From positions 439,857 through 503,856 of the forward strand of contig NZ_JAPQNS010000003.1 in the NCBI RefSeq assembly GCF_028867935.1: 64,000 nucleotides of DNA. The letters run 5' to 3'. Made by a program: the position numbers and the translations under genes. This document shows positions 1 to 9,084 of the stretch, piece by piece. Under the pieces are notes generated by a model. It was not told the origin of the DNA. It ran no database searches and saw nothing but the letters and a program-made list of their open reading frames with translations. The first letter of the stretch is position 1; every line of letters begins with the position of its first letter. The stretch is from Flavobacterium sp. SUN052 (GTDB lineage: Bacteria > Bacteroidota > Bacteroidia > Flavobacteriales > Flavobacteriaceae).

Positions 1-1
1 A

Positions 2-268
2 GGTATTGTCATTGGTGCTGCCTTTGGCAAAATCACTACGTCGCTTGTGGAAGACATCATTAATCCTGTTTTAGGGTTAGTGTTGGGAGGAATAGATTTT
101 AGCCAGATGAAAGTAGTGCTAAAAGAGGCTGTTGGCACTACGCCGGAAGTAGCGATTCGCTACGGTAATTTCCTTAATGTTGTCATTCAGTTCTTAGTTA
201 TTGCCTGGGTGATTTTCTTGATTGTGAAAGCTGCCAATCGGATGCGGTTGACGACACCAAAGGAGTAA
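2..268 (+). CDS. mscL: Large-conductance mechanosensitive channel MscL (5' end cut by window)
   Basis: The reading frame is open from base 2, so the gene enters from outside the window and only about the last 88 residues are present. The visible part begins with GIVIGAAFGK, the conserved first transmembrane helix of MscL, followed by the periplasmic loop and a second hydrophobic helix near its C-terminus (VVIQFLVIAWVIFLIVKAAN). MscL is a homopentameric inner-membrane channel that opens under membrane tension to release solutes during hypo-osmotic shock. A GTG at 47 could be mistaken for a start but lies inside the first helix. A strong terminator follows, so it is probably transcribed separately from murD. 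Confidence 0.93.
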   Translation, partial: GIVIGAAFGKITTSLVEDIINPVLGLVLGGIDFSQMKVVLKEAVGTTPEVAIRYGNFLNVVIQFLVIAWVIFLIVKAANRMRLTTPKE

Positions 269-287
269 ATTTCTCTAAATACCAATC

Positions 288-320
288 AAAAGCCCCGTCT
301 ATCGCAGTCGGGGCTTTTTG
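288..320 (+). terminator. Rho-independent terminator after mscL
   Basis: AAAAGCCCCG and CGGGGCTTTTT form a GC-rich stem with an 11-base loop and a T tail. It separates mscL from the murD operon. Confidence 0.85.
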
Positions 321-327
321 TTTTGCT

Positions 328-335
328 TATTTTTG
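328..335 (+). promoter_or_regulatory. Candidate Bacteroidota -7 element upstream of murD
   Basis: TATTTTTG matches the TAnnTTTG consensus of Bacteroidota housekeeping promoters and ends five bases before the murD ATG at 341. No good -33 TTG lies at the usual spacing, and T-rich terminator tails make chance matches likely. If real, the mRNA would be nearly leaderless. Confidence 0.3.
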
Positions 336-340
336 TCCGT

Positions 341-1684
341 ATGAATGGGCAGAAACTGGTAATTCTGGGTGGTGGAGAGAGCGGTGTAGGAGCAGCCCTT
401 TTGGGTAAAGCCAAAGGTTTTGATGTGTTTTTGTCAGATCGTGGCGCTCTTAAAGACAAATACCGCGATGAGCTTCGTCAGAATTTGATTGACTTTGAGG
501 AGGGTATGCACACCGAAGATCGGGTGTTACAAGCCGATTTGGTAGTGAAAAGTCCGGGTATTCCAGATACGGTGCCACTAGTGCAGAGACTCAGGATTCA
601 AGCAACTCCTGTAATCTCAGAGATTGAGTTTGCTGCTCGTCATACTACGGCTAAACTGATAGGTATCACAGGCAGTAACGGGAAAACCACAACAACACTG
701 CTAATCTATCACTTGATGAAAAATGCCGGACTGAACGTCGGTTTGGCTGGTAACATTGGCGATAGCTTCGCCAAGCAGGTGATTGACGATACATTTGATT
801 GGTTTGTGCTGGAAATCAGTAGTTATCAGCTGGACACGATGTACAACACGCACATCAATGTGGCTGTGTTGCTCAACATAACCCCCGATCACCTCGACCG
901 TTACGGTTATTCGTTCCAGAATTACGTAGATTCTAAATTTCGGATTTTGCAGAATATGCAGCAGGATGACGATTTCATCTACTTTCAGGAAAGCCCTGCG
1001 ATAGTTGATGGGCTAGCTAATCGGTCTATTTCTCCTAAGTTATTGCCTATTTCGCTGGACCGACCCGTTCAAACGGGAGGGTTTTTCCTTAATGGCGAAC
1101 TCACCGCTCAAAATGGCAACGCTAAATTTTCACTACCCGTTGCCGATTTGCCCCTGAAAGGCCCCCACAATGCCATCAACATGCTGGCTGCTGTGTTGGC
1201 GGCTCAATCGGTAGGTGTATCGGCAGAAAACATTGCCGATGGGTTACGCACGTTTAAAAATGCTGCTCACCGGCTCGAGCCAGCAGGAGTAATTAATGGG
1301 GTTACCTTTATCAACGACTCTAAAGCCACCAACGTCGATTCTGTTTTTTATGCGTTGGCTAGTATGACTGCGCCCACCATTTGGATCGCGGGGGGGCAGG
1401 ACAAAGGCAATGATTATAGCCAGTTAGATGAACTTGTTCGGCAACGGGTTAAAGCGTTGATTTGCCTGGGCAAAGACAATGCGAAATTGGTAGCCCATTT
1501 TTCGGGCATGATTCCCGAGATATTTGAAACCCAAAGTGTCATCGAAGCGGTGCAAAAAGGCCAGGAATGGGCTGAACCCGGTGAGGTTGTGTTATTGTCT
1601 CCGGCCTGCGCCAGTTTCGATCTTTTTCGAAATTATGAAGACCGGGGAGAGCAATTTAAGCAGGCTGTAAAAAAACAAAAATGA
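341..1684 (+). CDS. murD: UDP-N-acetylmuramoyl-L-alanine--D-glutamate ligase MurD
   Basis: Cytoplasmic Mur ligase adding D-glutamate to UDP-MurNAc-L-Ala with ATP, the second amino-acid step of the peptidoglycan stem peptide. The N-terminal UDP-binding fold opens with VILGGGESG. The central ATPase domain has the P-loop GSNGKTTTT at residues 111-119, and the C-terminal Mur ligase domain includes INDSKATN. At 447 residues the length is normal. I chose ATG 341 over the upstream in-frame TTG at 323, because the latter lies directly behind the terminator tail and would add six non-conserved residues. Its TGA overlaps the ftsW ATG (ATGA), which suggests translational coupling in a mur/fts operon. 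Confidence 0.96.
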   Translation: MNGQKLVILGGGESGVGAALLGKAKGFDVFLSDRGALKDKYRDELRQNLIDFEEGMHTEDRVLQADLVVKSPGIPDTVPLVQRLRIQATPVISEIEFAARHTTAKLIGITGSNGKTTTTLLIYHLMKNAGLNVGLAGNIGDSFAKQVIDDTFDWFVLEISSYQLDTMYNTHINVAVLLNITPDHLDRYGYSFQNYVDSKFRILQNMQQDDDFIYFQESPAIVDGLANRSISPKLLPISLDRPVQTGGFFLNGELTAQNGNAKFSLPVADLPLKGPHNAINMLAAVLAAQSVGVSAENIADGLRTFKNAAHRLEPAGVINGVTFINDSKATNVDSVFYALASMTAPTIWIAGGQDKGNDYSQLDELVRQRVKALICLGKDNAKLVAHFSGMIPEIFETQSVIEAVQKGQEWAEPGEVVLLSPACASFDLFRNYEDRGEQFKQAVKKQK

Positions 1685-2847
1685 CTTTCTCACTTCGTGA
1701 CTGGATACGGGACAACTTAAAAGGCGACCGCCAAATTTGGTGGGTGGTGCTTTTTTTGTCTATTATGAGCGTACTAGTGGTGTATAGTGCCACTGGAACG
1801 ATGGCCTACCAGAAAATGGAAGGTAATACAGAGTCGTATCTGCTTAAACATGGTTCACTGGTATTGCTGGGGCTGGTGTTCATGTATTTTGCGCACCGTA
1901 TCAACTATGTGTATTATGCTCGTTTATCAAAGTTTGGAATGTGGCTATCGGTACCCTTGTTGTTATGGGCATTTTTCAAAGGAACAAACCTTAATGATGC
2001 CTCGCGGTGGGTTACAATTCCACTAATCAATCAAACGTTTCAGCCGTCCGATCTTGCTAAACTGGCGCTAATTTCGAACCTAGCAGCTATGCTTGCCAAA
2101 CGGCAGCGGGTAGTCTATGAACCCCGCGTTTTGGCGAATATGATTGTCTGGATTGGCATTATCTGCGCGCTTATTATTCTCTCAAACACGTCCACAGCTC
2201 TGTTACTAGGCATTACGTGCTTCCTGCTCATGTACATTGGCCGGGTGCCAACACGCTATCTGACAGGTATGGTGGTTGTATGCGTGGTGCTGGGAAGCAT
2301 TGGTCTGGTGCTGGGACAACGACTCGGGACGGCTACGAATCGTATAAAAACCTTCGTAAGTCAGCTTCAAGGCACGGCTGACGATAGCCAGTTAAAGGAC
2401 GTAGATGACCCCACCGTTTTTCAACAACACCAGGGCTATATCGCCATGGCCAATGGCGGAGTTTATGGTCAGGGGCCGGGTCAAAGTCATCAGCGCAATT
2501 TTCTGCCGCACCCTTATTCGGACTTCATATTTGCCATTATTGTTGAAGAATACGGTATGATTGGCGGCATTGCCGTAGTAGCGGCCTACCTTTGGTTACT
2601 GGCGCGGGGCTTACGAGCTATCCGAAAGAGTACCCGACCGTTTGGGGGGTTGTTATCAGCGGGGCTAACGTTTAGCATTGTGTTACAGGCTATTATCAAC
2701 ATGGCGGTTGCCGTAGGCATTGCCCCCGTAACGGGTTTGCCGCTTCCCTTGCTAAGTATGGGTGGAACGTCGCTGTTGTTTACCGGTACTGCTATCGGAA
2801 TTGTATTGAGTGTCAGCCGCGACGAGGCTGACGAGAGTAAATTGTAG
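1681..2847 (+). CDS. ftsW: Peptidoglycan glycosyltransferase FtsW (SEDS family)
   Basis: Polytopic inner-membrane SEDS protein that polymerises lipid II at the division septum with a partner class B PBP. The protein has 388 residues with about ten hydrophobic segments. SEDS signatures visible are NDASRWV near residue 103, QPSDLAKLAL near 120, and a C-terminal region with GLPLPLLSMGGTS. RodA is the alternative, but the position between murD and murG strongly favours FtsW. The gene starts inside the murD stop codon and ends four bases before murG. Confidence 0.95.
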   Translation: MTFSLRDWIRDNLKGDRQIWWVVLFLSIMSVLVVYSATGTMAYQKMEGNTESYLLKHGSLVLLGLVFMYFAHRINYVYYARLSKFGMWLSVPLLLWAFFKGTNLNDASRWVTIPLINQTFQPSDLAKLALISNLAAMLAKRQRVVYEPRVLANMIVWIGIICALIILSNTSTALLLGITCFLLMYIGRVPTRYLTGMVVVCVVLGSIGLVLGQRLGTATNRIKTFVSQLQGTADDSQLKDVDDPTVFQQHQGYIAMANGGVYGQGPGQSHQRNFLPHPYSDFIFAIIVEEYGMIGGIAVVAAYLWLLARGLRAIRKSTRPFGGLLSAGLTFSIVLQAIINMAVAVGIAPVTGLPLPLLSMGGTSLLFTGTAIGIVLSVSRDEADESKL

Positions 2848-2851
2848 AGCT

Positions 2852-3940
2852 ATGAGAATAATCATCAGCGGGGGCGGCACTGGCGGACATATTTATCCAG
2901 CCATTGCCATTGCCAACGAACTGAAACGTCTGGACGCAGCCACGGAGATACTGTTTGTAGGTGCCGAAGGGAAAATGGAAATGGAGAAGGTTCCTCGGGC
3001 AGGTTATCGCATTGAGGGCTTGCCTGTAGTAGGTATCAAGCGCGAACTCACGCTGGACAATCTTGCTTTCCCAGTTAAATTAGGGCGGAGTTTGTGGAGA
3101 GCCCGGCAACTGGTGCGTGATTTTCGGCCCGATGCTGCCGTGGGTGTGGGTGGCTACGCGAGTGGCCCAACCCTGTTGGCCGCAAGCCTGGCGGGTATTC
3201 CAACGCTTATTCAAGAGCAAAACTCCTACGCCGGTCTGACAAACAAAGTGCTGGCTCGCTGGGCTAAACGCATTTGTGTGGCCTATCCCGGCATGGATGC
3301 TTTTTTTCCTCCCGAAAAAATTATTGTCACTGGCAATCCTGTTCGAAGTGATATTCAACAGGCTGATAGTCAGATAGAATTTGGTCAAAAGCAGTTTGGT
3401 TTAGATGCTAACAAACCAACACTACTTATTATTGGTGGCAGCCAAGGAGCGCGGTCAATCAACGAGAGTATTGAACAGGGACTGAGTCAATTAGTGGCGG
3501 CCGATATACAGGTAATTTGGCAAACGGGACCGGCGTTTATCGAACGGGCGCGGGCAGCAGTCCAGGCAATAGGGTCGTCTCTCATAAAACCATTTGATTT
3601 CATCTACGAGATGGACCGTGCCTACGCCGTAGCCGATGCCGTAGTATCACGGGCGGGTGCTCTGTCGGTTTCGGAGTTGTGTCTGGTCGGTCGACCAGCC
3701 ATTTTAGTGCCATTTCCGGCTGCTTCAGAAGATCATCAAACCAAAAATGCAATGAGTTTGGTAGATCGAAACGCAGCCTTGCTGGTGAAAGATGCGCAGG
3801 CGCGTACAACGCTTGTAACTGAAGCGCTGAGCCTGCTCAATAATGCCGATCAGCGGGCTATTTTAACGAAACAAATCAAACTTCTGGCCCGCCCCAATGC
3901 GGCAAGCGATATTGCGCAGGAGATTAGAAAACTGAAATGA
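2852..3940 (+). CDS. murG: MurG, lipid I N-acetylglucosaminyltransferase
   Basis: Peripheral membrane GT28 enzyme that transfers GlcNAc from UDP-GlcNAc to lipid I, making lipid II. ATG 2852 gives 362 residues and places the GGGTGGH loop at residues 7-13, as in other MurG proteins. An upstream in-frame start at 2810 would overlap ftsW and add 14 unconserved residues. The second Rossmann domain shows IIGGSQGARSIN, and the donor-site region has SRAGALSVSEL and FPAASEDHQTKNA. The stop overlaps the murC start (ATGA). Confidence 0.96.
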   Translation: MRIIISGGGTGGHIYPAIAIANELKRLDAATEILFVGAEGKMEMEKVPRAGYRIEGLPVVGIKRELTLDNLAFPVKLGRSLWRARQLVRDFRPDAAVGVGGYASGPTLLAASLAGIPTLIQEQNSYAGLTNKVLARWAKRICVAYPGMDAFFPPEKIIVTGNPVRSDIQQADSQIEFGQKQFGLDANKPTLLIIGGSQGARSINESIEQGLSQLVAADIQVIWQTGPAFIERARAAVQAIGSSLIKPFDFIYEMDRAYAVADAVVSRAGALSVSELCLVGRPAILVPFPAASEDHQTKNAMSLVDRNAALLVKDAQARTTLVTEALSLLNNADQRAILTKQIKLLARPNAASDIAQEIRKLK

Positions 3941-5319
3941 ATCAATTCAAGTACATCTATTTTCTCGGAATCGGAGGTATTGGCATGAGCGCATTGGCGC
4001 GGTGGTTTCGGGTAAACGGCTATGAAGTGGCTGGTTACGACAAAACCTCGACTGCGCTTACCGATGTGTTACAGAAGGAAGGAATGGCCGTACATTTTAC
4101 AGAGGATGTTGAGCAAATTCCAGCTCATTTCCGCGCCGATCCTGACCATACGTTGATCGTATATACACCAGCCGTTCCCAAAACCCATGCCGAATATATT
4201 TATCTGAGTGAAAACGGGTTTACTATTCAGAAACGGTCGCAGGTGCTGGGATTGCTGGCGGGTCGGATGAAAACGGTGGCCGTAGCTGGCACGCATGGTA
4301 AAACCACCACTTCGTCGATGGTGGCGCATATTTTGCGTCACGCAGGTGTAAACTGTGCTGCTTTTCTGGGTGGAATCACGCAGAACTACGGCACCAACTT
4401 TCTACTCAACGAACCTGCTGAAGACCTCAGCCAGGTAGTGTGCGTAGTGGAGGCCGATGAGTTTGACCGTTCCTTTCTTACCCTGTTTCCGCATCTGGCC
4501 ATCGTTACGTCGACTGATGCTGATCACTTGGATATTTATGGAGATAAGGACGCTGTGTTGGATTCATTCGGCGCGTTTGTAAGCCAGATTGATGCCAACG
4601 GTGTATTTTTCCAGAAAGATGGTCTGTCGCTTACCGACAAAACTAAAGCCGAAGTACGGGCATATTCACTACACGCGGGTCAGTACCGGAGCCAGAATTT
4701 GCGTATTGAAGAAGCGTGCTTCGTGTTCGATCTGGTATATCCGGGGGGAGTTGTTGCTGACATTCGGATGATCGTTCCCGGATTTCATAATGTTGAAAAT
4801 GCGATTGCTGCGGGAGCGGTTGCACTGGAACTAGGCTTATCGGGCGAGCAAATCCGCGAAGGGCTAAACTCGTATCGGGGTGTGAAGCGCCGATTCGAAT
4901 ATATTCTAAAAACAAATGAAGCTGTTTTGATTGATGACTATGCGCACCACCCCGCTGAGGTCCAGGCATTTCTGTCGTCTGTGAAAGCTCTTTATCCCAA
5001 CCGCGAGCTAACGGCAATTTTCCAGCCTCATCTTTTTAGTCGTACCCGCGACTTCGCCGACGAGTTTGCCGAAAGCCTCTCCATTGCCGATCATGTGCTA
5101 GTTCTTGACATCTATCCGGCCCGCGAATTGCCAATAGAGGGCATAACTTCAGCAATAATTGTGCAAAACATTCACTCAAAAACCGCTAATTTGTGCACCA
5201 AAGAGGAATTAGCCGACGTTGTGCGGGAAAGGAAGCCGCCATTGTTAGTGACTATTGGTGCCGGCGACATCGACCAGATGCTGCCTGTACTGAGAGATAG
5301 CCTTTTTGCCAGTAAATAA
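3937..5319 (+). CDS. murC: UDP-N-acetylmuramate--L-alanine ligase MurC
   Basis: First Mur ligase of stem-peptide synthesis, adding L-alanine to UDP-MurNAc in the cytoplasm. N-terminal Rossmann motif FLGIGGIGMSALAR, P-loop GTHGKTTTS at residues 118-126, VVEADEFDRSF in the central domain, and the C-terminal segment DDYAHHPAEV typical of MurC. The length of 460 residues is normal. It overlaps murG by four bases and is followed by ftsQ after 33 bases. No ddl or murB intervenes. Confidence 0.96.
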   Translation: MNQFKYIYFLGIGGIGMSALARWFRVNGYEVAGYDKTSTALTDVLQKEGMAVHFTEDVEQIPAHFRADPDHTLIVYTPAVPKTHAEYIYLSENGFTIQKRSQVLGLLAGRMKTVAVAGTHGKTTTSSMVAHILRHAGVNCAAFLGGITQNYGTNFLLNEPAEDLSQVVCVVEADEFDRSFLTLFPHLAIVTSTDADHLDIYGDKDAVLDSFGAFVSQIDANGVFFQKDGLSLTDKTKAEVRAYSLHAGQYRSQNLRIEEACFVFDLVYPGGVVADIRMIVPGFHNVENAIAAGAVALELGLSGEQIREGLNSYRGVKRRFEYILKTNEAVLIDDYAHHPAEVQAFLSSVKALYPNRELTAIFQPHLFSRTRDFADEFAESLSIADHVLVLDIYPARELPIEGITSAIIVQNIHSKTANLCTKEELADVVRERKPPLLVTIGAGDIDQMLPVLRDSLFASK

Positions 5320-5352
5320 ATATATCCATGCATTAGTCCACCTAAGAGCCAG

Positions 5353-6126
5353 ATGTTTTCTACTTTTAACCTAAATAGGAAACTATTATGGGCATTGAGT
5401 GCTGGTTGTTCACTCATTGCACTGATTGCTTTTACTGAAGCTCGCCAGGGGCAGAAGCGTTGCCAGCAGGTAGTTGTGCAGCTTGATAAGGTTGACGGAC
5501 ATCAGTTTTTGTCCCGACGCGACGTGACTGGATACTTAACGAATGAAGGTAGCAACCCGGTAATTGGGGAAACATTTGACAAAATTGACTTCCGCGAGTT
5601 AGAGCAACGGCTTCTACGACATGGGTTGGTGAAAAATTGTCAGGTTTCGCGTGACTTAATGGGCAACTTAGTCGTCAGCATCGAACAACCGCGTCCCGTG
5701 GCGAGGTTAGTATCGTTTGGGCCTGATTTACGGTTCATCAGTGGGCAGTATGTAAGCGAAGAAGGGCGGTTTTTTCCCATTTCGATGAATCACACCGTTC
5801 GGGTGCCGTTACTTTCGGGAGGTTATTTTACCAAACATGGAACGCTAACGGATTCGAGTAGCCGGGGAATAGTAGACCTGTTGACAATGATTCGGAAAGA
5901 TGCTTTTTGGCAGGCGCAGATTACCGAAATCGATGTTAGCGAGCGAGGTGCCGTCACAATGTGGCCTGCTTATGGGAAACATCGGATCGAATTGGGGGCA
6001 CCCATAAATTTGGAATTGAAATTTAAGAAGTTGAAATTGTTCTATAAATCAGTTCTTTCCGTCAAAGGATGGAACAAGTATAGTCGGGTAAATGTGCAGT
6101 ACCGAAATCAAATCGTGTGCGAATGA
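5353..6126 (+). CDS. ftsQ: Cell division protein FtsQ/DivIB-like
   Basis: Bitopic membrane protein linking the Z-ring to septal wall synthesis. There is a short cytoplasmic N-terminus, one transmembrane helix (about residues 11-27) and a POTRA-type periplasmic domain, with the strand pattern around VVQLDKVDGHQFLSRRDV and a second beta domain ending near residue 250. Sequence conservation in this family is low, so the call relies on topology and on its place between murC and ftsA. At 257 residues it is of normal size. Its last bases overlap the ftsA start. Confidence 0.85.
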   Translation: MFSTFNLNRKLLWALSAGCSLIALIAFTEARQGQKRCQQVVVQLDKVDGHQFLSRRDVTGYLTNEGSNPVIGETFDKIDFRELEQRLLRHGLVKNCQVSRDLMGNLVVSIEQPRPVARLVSFGPDLRFISGQYVSEEGRFFPISMNHTVRVPLLSGGYFTKHGTLTDSSSRGIVDLLTMIRKDAFWQAQITEIDVSERGAVTMWPAYGKHRIELGAPINLELKFKKLKLFYKSVLSVKGWNKYSRVNVQYRNQIVCE

Positions 6127-7502
6127 CAGCGATGAAGAGTGATCAAATAGTGGTAGGACTTGATATTGGTAGCACCAAAGTGTGTGCCGTAGCAGGTCGG
6201 TTGATTCGCAACAAAGATTTTCCGACACTTGAAGTGTTGGGTGTTGGTCGTGTCGATTCGGGTGGCGTTACGCGCGGCTCGGTAGTGAATATCAACAAGA
6301 CCGTTTCGGCTATCAATCAGGCTATTGAAGAGGCCGGTAATCAGGCGGATATCGATATTGGTATTGTCAATGTAGGCTTTAGTAGCAACACCATCAGCGC
6401 TCGTCGGCAGGTAGGTAGTATTACCAGAAGCTCGCCGGGTGATGAAGTTACCCCTTCTGATATTGAACACCTCCTGAGCGATATGTACCGGACAGTAATT
6501 CCACCCGGGAATGAAATCGTGCACGTGTTGCCTATGGATTTTACCGTGGATAATGAGCCTGGTGTTGAAGATCCCGTTGGTCGTAATGGAGTCAAACTGG
6601 GTGCTGATTTTCAAGTTATAATGGCTCCTGCCAATGCGGCTCTGAACACGAAAAAATGTATAGAGAGAGCCGCCAGCAACACGCTGAAACGTGATCAGCT
6701 CGTATTGTCGGTGCTGGCATCGGGCATGGCAGTACTAACCGAGGATGAAAAACAAGCTGGTGTCGCTTTGGTCGACATTGGCGGAGGTACCACTGATATT
6801 GCCATCTATCACCGGAATGTACTCCGGTATATTTCTATTTTGCCTTGGGCGGGCAACAGCCTCACCAACGATATTGAGCAGGGATGCAAGGTTTTGAGCA
6901 ATCATGCCGAGCAGATCAAGGTGCGTTTTGGTAACGCTAACCCTGCTGATAGCCGGCTGAATGAGGTTGTGTCGGTGCCTGGCTTAGTAAACCGGACTCC
7001 TAAAGATGTGTTGCTACGCAATGTATCGCTTATCATGGAAGACCGGCTAAAAGAGATTGCCGCTTTGGTCCAGGCTGAAATTTTGCGTTCGGGTTTTGAG
7101 CACAAACTTCTGGCAGGCATTGTACTGACTGGTGGAACGGCTTCTACACCGAACATCGAATCGATCTTCAAGCGTGTTACCGGAATGGACGTTCGCGTGG
7201 GTTACCCCGAATGGCTTGAACATAACGGCAGGGCCGATTTGGTGAGTGATCCCGCTTATGCAACTGCTCTTGGACTAGTTTGGGCGGGCTTCAAACAGGT
7301 TGATGAGCGGGTTTCGTTTATCAGCGATCCTAACCGTACGCCCGAAGCTATTCCCGTTGTGAAACCAGTAGGTCCGAAACCACCCTATCGCCCAAATCCA
7401 GCTCCGCAACCACAAGACGAAGCCCCGAAAGAAGGCTGGTTCTCAAAAGTTCGGAAGTTCTTCTCCGGCGACGATTTTATTGAAAAGAAAGACACCTATT
7501 AA
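6123..7502 (+). CDS. ftsA: Cell division protein FtsA
   Basis: Actin-fold ATPase that tethers FtsZ filaments to the inner membrane. The phosphate-1 motif GLDIGSTKV is near the N-terminus, the phosphate-2 region reads VDIGGGTTDIA, and the adenosine motif reads LTGGTAS. The last 25 residues contain a basic, aromatic amphipathic segment (GWFSKVRKFFSG), the usual membrane-targeting helix. ATG 6123 is chosen because it gives an ATGA overlap with the ftsQ stop, as at other junctions in this operon. ATG 6132 is nearly as plausible, and GTG 6117 less so. FtsZ follows 33 bases downstream. Confidence 0.96.
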   Translation: MTAMKSDQIVVGLDIGSTKVCAVAGRLIRNKDFPTLEVLGVGRVDSGGVTRGSVVNINKTVSAINQAIEEAGNQADIDIGIVNVGFSSNTISARRQVGSITRSSPGDEVTPSDIEHLLSDMYRTVIPPGNEIVHVLPMDFTVDNEPGVEDPVGRNGVKLGADFQVIMAPANAALNTKKCIERAASNTLKRDQLVLSVLASGMAVLTEDEKQAGVALVDIGGGTTDIAIYHRNVLRYISILPWAGNSLTNDIEQGCKVLSNHAEQIKVRFGNANPADSRLNEVVSVPGLVNRTPKDVLLRNVSLIMEDRLKEIAALVQAEILRSGFEHKLLAGIVLTGGTASTPNIESIFKRVTGMDVRVGYPEWLEHNGRADLVSDPAYATALGLVWAGFKQVDERVSFISDPNRTPEAIPVVKPVGPKPPYRPNPAPQPQDEAPKEGWFSKVRKFFSGDDFIEKKDTY

Positions 7503-7535
7503 TCTGAGCCATATCCCAATAGACTCTGACACCCT

Positions 7536-9008
7536 ATGAACACGATGCTTGACCACGGATATTCGTATGAAATCCCGGAAGAAAACGGCCCGATCATCAA
7601 AGTGATCGGTGTAGGCGGTGCGGGCGGTAATGCCGTGAAGCACATGGTAAAGTTGGGCGTTAAAGATGTCAGTTTTGCCGTTTGTAATACCGATCGCCAA
7701 GCCCTGATGAATATGCCCGTTCCAACTAAACTTCAGTTGGGCGATGGTCTTGGGGCAGGTACAGAAGCCGAAGCGGGTGAAAAAGCTGCTCGTGATGGCA
7801 TCGACGAAATTCGTAACTTACTCTCTCCACCCACCAAAATGGTTTTCATTACGGCGGGTATGGGCGGTGGCACCGGTACGGGCGCTGCGCCAGTTGTAGC
7901 TGAGGTTGCTCGTGAACTAAAACTGCTCACTGTAGCGGTTGTAACGGCTCCCTATTGGTATGAGGGTACCGAAAAGAAAGAACAGGCAATGGCTGGTATT
8001 GAGCGGCTCAAAAAGAGCTGTGATACCGTGCTGGTTGTTTTGAATGATAAATTAGCCGAACTCTATGGCGAATTAGACTGGACGGAAGCCTACGGACATG
8101 CCGACAACGTGTTGGCTAATGCTGTAAAAAGTATTGCAGAAATCATCACAACGCAGGGCGACATCAACGCTGACTTTGCCGACGTGAAAAAAGTGTTGAG
8201 CAATGCCGGTCAGTCGGTGATGGGGTCAGCAGAAGCCGATGGCGACAATCGCGCCCTCGATGCCATTGATGCCGCTCTTAATTCGCCTTTGCTTAACGAT
8301 CGCGACATTCGGGGTGCCAAGCGGGTACTCTTAACGGTAGCATCGAGCAAAGAGAAGGCTATGAAAATGAACGAACTGACGATTATTTCGAAGTTCGTAG
8401 CCGAAAAAATTCAGGTTGAAGCCCGGATGGTGAAGGTGGGTGCTATTGTCGATAAGACATTGGGCACCAAATTACGGGTTACCATTATTGCGGCTGGTTT
8501 CGACATGGGAAACAATCTGGAGGAGTTTTTGACGCCTAACGGCATCACAACTCCTGCTGGAAAAGAAGGCGAAAAGCCCGAAACCAAGTCAGAAGATACA
8601 CCCGAACTACCCGTTGACGAAACGACAAAAATCGATGCTCAGCCAACCAAAGGGCAGGTTTTGGTAGCGAAGGAAGAAACAAAAGAAGAAGAGGAGGAAG
8701 TGTTGGAGCCCGGCAGTTTCCCCGGCCAGATTCCAACCCGTTCGGTCACCGTTGGTCCAGATGTAATTGTAGTGCCAGGACGAAACGTTCGCCCGACCCA
8801 GGAACACAGAATTGTGGCTGACATGCCAGTTGAAGCGCCCACCGTTACGGATACTGAGCAGATTCAGCGTATGATCGACGATTTCTTTCATAACCGAATT
8901 CCAGAACGGGATTTAGAAGTTCCAGCCTACTTACGGCATAAAATTTCGCTGTTCGATATGCAGATGTTACCCGAAGGCGAAGTAGTGCGGTATCGACTGG
9001 GAGATTAA
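7536..9008 (+). CDS. ftsZ: Cell division GTPase FtsZ
   Basis: Tubulin-like GTPase forming the Z-ring. The nucleotide-binding loop GVGGAGGNA spans residues 25-33 and the tubulin signature GGGTGTG residues 110-116. The globular domain ends near residue 330. A charged linker of about 130 residues rich in Glu and Thr follows, then the FtsA-binding peptide EVPAYLRHK. Unlike E. coli FtsZ, about 20 more residues follow that peptide. At 490 residues it is long, which matches the long linkers seen in Bacteroidota. It is the last gene of the operon; a terminator lies 30 bases downstream. Confidence 0.97.
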   Translation: MNTMLDHGYSYEIPEENGPIIKVIGVGGAGGNAVKHMVKLGVKDVSFAVCNTDRQALMNMPVPTKLQLGDGLGAGTEAEAGEKAARDGIDEIRNLLSPPTKMVFITAGMGGGTGTGAAPVVAEVARELKLLTVAVVTAPYWYEGTEKKEQAMAGIERLKKSCDTVLVVLNDKLAELYGELDWTEAYGHADNVLANAVKSIAEIITTQGDINADFADVKKVLSNAGQSVMGSAEADGDNRALDAIDAALNSPLLNDRDIRGAKRVLLTVASSKEKAMKMNELTIISKFVAEKIQVEARMVKVGAIVDKTLGTKLRVTIIAAGFDMGNNLEEFLTPNGITTPAGKEGEKPETKSEDTPELPVDETTKIDAQPTKGQVLVAKEETKEEEEEVLEPGSFPGQIPTRSVTVGPDVIVVPGRNVRPTQEHRIVADMPVEAPTVTDTEQIQRMIDDFFHNRIPERDLEVPAYLRHKISLFDMQMLPEGEVVRYRLGD

Positions 9009-9037
9009 ACGATATATAGAAAACTGTTTTATTTTCA

Positions 9038-9074
9038 AACCTGCAAGGTCTAACCACCCTTACAGGTTTTTTTT
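9038..9074 (+). terminator. Terminator of the mur/fts operon
   Basis: AACCTGCAAGG pairs with CCTTACAGGTT (one mismatch) across an 8-10 base loop, followed by eight T residues. Confidence 0.8.
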
Positions 9075-9084
9075 ATTTGACGTA

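Noticed and set aside
47..268. Complete small gene starting at GTG 47
   Set aside because: The frame continues upstream to the window edge with MscL first-helix residues, so it is a partial mscL.
6108..6614. 168-codon minus-strand frame opposite ftsA
   Set aside because: The plus strand encodes the conserved FtsA N-terminus. The minus frame is a codon-bias shadow.
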